This document shows, piece after piece, positions 60,881 to 64,000 of a stretch of 64,000 nt of DNA. Source of the DNA: Pseudomonas graminis (GTDB taxonomy: Bacteria > Pseudomonadota > Gammaproteobacteria > Pseudomonadales > Pseudomonadaceae). The first letter of the stretch is position 1. Every line of letters starts with the position of its first letter. Made by a program: the position numbers and the translations under genes. Location: contig NZ_FOHW01000021.1 of the NCBI RefSeq assembly GCF_900111735.1, positions 1 to 64,000 on the forward strand, written 5' to 3'. The notes beneath the pieces were generated by a model. It worked only from the letters and a program-made list of their open reading frames with translations, did no database searches and was not told the DNA's origin.

Positions 60881-62332
60881 TCAGCCTGTCACCACGGGCG
60901 TCAACGCCGCGCATTCATGGGCCTGGCGACGTCTGGCAAGCAGATAGAACAGCCCGCCGCCCAGGAAACATCCTGTAAACCATGCAAAGTTGGCCATCGG
61001 CTGCAATACCGGGACGAAGGTGATCGCAATGCCTGCGAAGGTCGCCACCAGCAGTGCCTTGACCGCCGTGTAGTTCACGCCACCGGTGTACCAGTAGCGT
61101 CCGGTCGGTCCATCGTTGAACAGCGCGTCGACGTCGATCTGCTGCTTTTTGATCACGTAATAGTCCACCAGCAAGATGCCGAACAACGGCCCGATGAAGG
61201 CTGCGAGCACGTCCAGCGTGTAGTGAATGACGGCGGGGTTGTTGAACAGATTCCAGGGCGTGATGAAAATGGACGCCACCGCTGCGATCATCCCGCCTGC
61301 GCGCCAGCTGATCTTGCTGGGTGCAACGTTGGCGAAGTCGAACGCCGGCGACACGAAGTTGGCGACGATGTTGATGCCGATCGTCGCGGTCACGAAGGCA
61401 AACGCGCCGAGCAGCACAGCGACGTCATTGTCGATGCGCGCCACAGTGGCGATCGGGTCATGCAGCATTTCGCCGAACACCGGCAATGTTCCCGAAACGA
61501 TGACCACAGTGACCAGCGAGAAGGCCAGAAAGTTGATCGGCAAGCCCCAGAAGTTGCCGCGGCGCACTTCGGACATGCTCCGGCAGTAGCGGCTGAAATC
61601 GCCAAAGTTGAGCGTAGGGCCCGAGAAGTAGGACACCACCAGCGCCGTGGCCATGATCACTTGGGTGAATGCTTCCCAGCCGGTCAGCGATTTTTCCGAG
61701 AGGGTAAAACTGATGTTGGCCCAGCCCGCTTTCCAGACAATCCAGCCCGCCAGGATGAACATCACCGCGTAGACCACCGGACCAGCCCAGTCGATGAAGC
61801 GGCGGATCGAGTCCATCCCGGTCCAGAACACCGCCGCCTGTACCACCCACAGCGCCAGGAAGCCGAACCAGCCGAGGTAAGACAAACCTGCAAAGTGCGG
61901 CTCTGCATAGACCGACACCTGTGGGAAGAAGCGCAGCACGACGATGATCAGCGCGCTTGAAGCCAGGTACGTCTGCACCCCGTACCACGCCACTGCGATC
62001 AGGCCGCGAATCACCGCAGGAATATTCGCGCCGAATACGCCGAAGGCTAGACGGCAGATCACCGGATACGGCACGGCCGCCTGCTGACTTGGCTTCGCCA
62101 GCAGGTTGGCGATCACCTGAATAATGCAGATGCCCACCAGCAGCGCGATCAGCACCTGCCAGCTCGCCAGCCCAAGGGCGAACAGGCTGGCGGCGAAGAC
62201 ATAGCCGCCCACGCTGTGCACGTCGCTCATCCAGAACGCGAAGATGTTGTACCAGGTCCACTTCTGCGGCACAGGCCCCAGGTCCTCGTTGTACAGGCGC
62301 GGGCTGTAGCCCTTCGGCAGTGACTCGGTCAT
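60881..62332 (-). CDS. NCS1-family nucleobase/hydantoin-type permease
   Basis: 483 residues with about twelve helices. N-terminal NEDLGPVPQKWTWYNIFAFW is the NCS1 signature, and FSGPTLNFGDFSRYC and the C-terminal DYYVIKKQQIDVDALF are also typical. Members carry cytosine, uracil, allantoin or hydantoin with H+ or Na+. ATG 62332 is preceded by AAGGAG. The frame is open to 62470 but only through the leader. Position relative to gbuA suggests PA1419, an uptake system for a nitrogen compound. A candidate sigma-54 promoter lies 92 bases upstream. Confidence 0.87.
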   Translation of the reverse strand: MTESLPKGYSPRLYNEDLGPVPQKWTWYNIFAFWMSDVHSVGGYVFAASLFALGLASWQVLIALLVGICIIQVIANLLAKPSQQAAVPYPVICRLAFGVFGANIPAVIRGLIAVAWYGVQTYLASSALIIVVLRFFPQVSVYAEPHFAGLSYLGWFGFLALWVVQAAVFWTGMDSIRRFIDWAGPVVYAVMFILAGWIVWKAGWANISFTLSEKSLTGWEAFTQVIMATALVVSYFSGPTLNFGDFSRYCRSMSEVRRGNFWGLPINFLAFSLVTVVIVSGTLPVFGEMLHDPIATVARIDNDVAVLLGAFAFVTATIGINIVANFVSPAFDFANVAPSKISWRAGGMIAAVASIFITPWNLFNNPAVIHYTLDVLAAFIGPLFGILLVDYYVIKKQQIDVDALFNDGPTGRYWYTGGVNYTAVKALLVATFAGIAITFVPVLQPMANFAWFTGCFLGGGLFYLLARRRQAHECAALTPVVTG

Positions 62333-62693
62333 CGATTTCTCCTTCGAAGGACGAACCGGCTCCCGACAGCACTCATGCGCACACTGCGTACGGGAGCGCG
62401 TGCGGGTTGTATACGAAGAGAGAGGCAGAATGCGTGCCATTGCCGACGCGACGTTCGCGCGAGACCCCAAGACCGGGGGTTTCCGGCTATCGAAGACGCT
62501 GGAAATTTAAGTCCGAGAAGGGCGAGCGAAGGCCCTGCGCCTGCTGCCAGTGCACCGTGACCAATATCGGTGCATTTTTATCTGGCAGGAAACGGACAAT
62601 TGGAAACGCAGGAATATGTATACGATCCACGGGGCCTTTGTTCCAGCTTATACGCCCCCGCGCGGTTGCATCTTCGTGGAACAACGTCCCGGA
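62333..62693. other. Upstream region of the NCS1 permease, downstream of rmuC
   Basis: The 361-base gap contains a candidate sigma-54 promoter at 62424-62439 (minus). It is AT-rich around 62555-62650, where an activator such as NtrC might bind. No gene, REP or clear terminator is present. Confidence 0.55.
62424..62439 (-). promoter_or_regulatory. Candidate sigma-54 promoter of the NCS1 permease
   Basis: On the minus strand TGGCACGCATTCTGCC: -24 TGGCACG is perfect, the -12 part reads CTGCC against TTGCW, and the GG/GC spacing is correct. A nitrogen-source permease is a typical sigma-54/NtrC target. Confidence 0.5.
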
Positions 62694-64000
62694 TTACTCC
62701 GGCAACTGCGCCAGTCCATCGGGATCAGTCATCGCCCGTTCCAGCAGATCCGCCGGCAGACTCTTGCTGGCCCGAGCACCGAGAAGCTTGAGCTGTTCGC
62801 TACGACTGACCAGATTGCCGCGCCCCTCGACGAGCTTGTTGCGCGCGGCGCCGTAGGCTTTGTCCAGTTGCTGAAGGCGGTTGCCGACTTCGTCCAGGTC
62901 CTGGATGAACAGCACGAACTTGTCGTAGAGCCACCCTGCCCGCTCGGCGATCTCCCGCGCATTCTGGCTCTGCCGCTCCTGCTTCCACAGGCTGTCGATG
63001 ACCCGCAGCGTCGCCAGCAGCGTGGTCGGGCTGACGATGACGATGTTGCGATCGAACGCCTCCTGGAACATATTCGGCTCGGCCTGCAACGCGGCAGAAA
63101 ACGCTGCCTCGATTGGCACGAACAGCAAGACGAAATCGAGACTGTGCAGCCCTTCAAGGCGTTTGTAGTCCTTGCCGGACAGGCCTTTGACGTGATTGCG
63201 CAGGGACAGCACGTGTTGCTTCAGCGCCGCCTGGGAAATCACCTCATCGTCGGCCGACACGTACTGCTGATAGGCCGTCAGGCTGACCTTGGCGTCGACT
63301 ACCACCTGCTTGTCGCCGGGCAACATGATCAGAACGTCGGGCTGGAAGCGTTCGCCGTCAGGCCCCTTCAAACTGACCTGGGTCTGATACTCGCGGCCCT
63401 TTTCAAGACCGGCATGCTCGAGCACCCGTTCCAGGATCAGCTCACCCCAGTTGCCCTGGGTCTTCTGACCCTTCAGCGCACGGGTCAGGTTGTTGGCTTC
63501 ATCGCTCAGGCGCAGGTTGAGCTGCTGCAAGCGCTCCAGTTCCTTGCTCAGGGAGAAACGTTCGCGGGCTTCGTTCTGGTAACTTTCTTCTACGCGCTTT
63601 TCGAACGACTGGATGCGCTCTTTGAGCGGATTGAGCAACTGCCCCAACTGCTGCTGACTGGTCTCGGCGAAGCGCTGCTCACGCTCATCGAAAATCTTGC
63701 CGGCCAGCTCTGCGAACTGCGCACGCAGCTCGTCGCGGGAGCCTTGCAGGTCAGTAAGCCGCTGCTGATGACTCTCCTGCTGTTCACGCAACTCGGCGCC
63801 AAGGGACGCGCACTGGGCGTCGAGTCGGCGCAGCTCGGCCTCTCTGGCGGTCCGTTCGCGGCCCCAGTCTTCCTGGGCCTCGCGCGCACCTTCATGCTGC
63901 TGGCGCAGCAACTCGACTTCCCGGCGCAGCGCCGCCAGATCCGCCTGCTTGACCGCATTGGCCTGGGCGAGATCGCTGATCTCGTCGCGGCTGGCATCAA
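62694..64000 (-). CDS. rmuC: DNA recombination protein RmuC, 5' end beyond the window
   Basis: At least 435 codons; the frame stays open to the right edge, so the start is outside. The N-terminal half seen is a long coiled coil (about 63500-64000). The nuclease-like RmuC domain follows, with GNWGELILERVLEHAGL, FQPDVLIMLPGDKQVVVDAK and the D-x-K core VVDAKVSL. RmuC limits recombination at inverted repeats, which is noteworthy given the many REP palindromes here, though no link is shown. Confidence 0.92.
   Translation of the reverse strand, partial: DASRDEISDLAQANAVKQADLAALRREVELLRQQHEGAREAQEDWGRERTAREAELRRLDAQCASLGAELREQQESHQQRLTDLQGSRDELRAQFAELAGKIFDEREQRFAETSQQQLGQLLNPLKERIQSFEKRVEESYQNEARERFSLSKELERLQQLNLRLSDEANNLTRALKGQKTQGNWGELILERVLEHAGLEKGREYQTQVSLKGPDGERFQPDVLIMLPGDKQVVVDAKVSLTAYQQYVSADDEVISQAALKQHVLSLRNHVKGLSGKDYKRLEGLHSLDFVLLFVPIEAAFSAALQAEPNMFQEAFDRNIVIVSPTTLLATLRVIDSLWKQERQSQNAREIAERAGWLYDKFVLFIQDLDEVGNRLQQLDKAYGAARNKLVEGRGNLVSRSEQLKLLGARASKSLPADLLERAMTDPDGLAQLPE

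Overview
The window is chromosomal DNA of a fluorescent Pseudomonas, most likely of the P. fluorescens group. Three things point there: the gene order gyrA-serC-pheA-hisC-tyrA/aroA-cmk-rpsA-ihfB, the gbuR/gbuA and dsbD-dsbE-dsbG blocks familiar from pseudomonads, and an undA (1-undecene synthase) gene. Genes are closely packed, GC-rich, and often overlap by 1-8 bases. No rRNA, tRNA, prophage, insertion sequence, integrase or CRISPR array was seen. The accessory flavour comes from many extragenic palindromic (REP) elements of at least five sequence types and from three tandem arrays.

Layout. 1-0.7 kb: REP elements around a six-copy 35-bp tandem repeat. 0.7-1.5 kb: two overlapping DUF202 membrane proteins. 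1.7-8.0 kb: a sugar-acid locus with L-fuconate dehydratase, a divergent LysR regulator, a UxaA-family dehydratase and an MFS permease, interrupted by a 130-bp repeat array. 8.4-13.7 kb: a diguanylate cyclase, DeoR regulator, GNAT acetyltransferase, HAAAP amino-acid transporter and a small secreted SnoaL-like protein. 13.7-19.3 kb: a two-component system divergent from dsbD, a TlpA/DsbE-like gene and dsbG (periplasmic thiol chemistry). 19.5-21.4 kb: a TetR regulator and a FabF-like ketosynthase that share a candidate operator.

21.6-28.5 kb: ComEA-like protein, then wbpM, wbpL, wbpV, a ManB/CpsG-type phosphomannomutase, a LapA-type membrane protein and ihfB. This is a very short version of the ihfB-to-wbpM O-antigen locus. 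28.7-39.8 kb: rpsA, cmk, tyrA-aroA, hisC, pheA, serC and gyrA, the aromatic amino-acid 'supraoperon', read right to left. 40-45 kb: mtnA, divergent from an MTA/SAH-deaminase-like hydrolase, ubiG, mupP and a YciK-like SDR. 45.2-49.5 kb: a diguanylate cyclase behind a candidate sigma-54 promoter, converging on a GGDEF/EAL gene and undA that probably form one operon. 49.7-58.5 kb: ABC exporter, DsbA-like protein, trhO, BolA-family protein, DUF2059 protein, fumC, flavodoxin-fold oxidoreductase, DUF6316, DTW-domain protein and gbuR. 58.6-64 kb: gbuA, a serine-less ACP-like protein, a 41-codon PA1414-like ORF missing from ordinary ORF calls, an NCS1 permease behind a candidate sigma-54 promoter, and rmuC, which runs off the right edge.

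Most interesting points: undA with its c-di-GMP neighbours and a structured leader that partly resembles a glycine aptamer; the shared TetR/ketosynthase operator; the sigma-54 sites; the PA1414-like small gene; the carrier protein without its carrier serine; and the reduced O-antigen locus.
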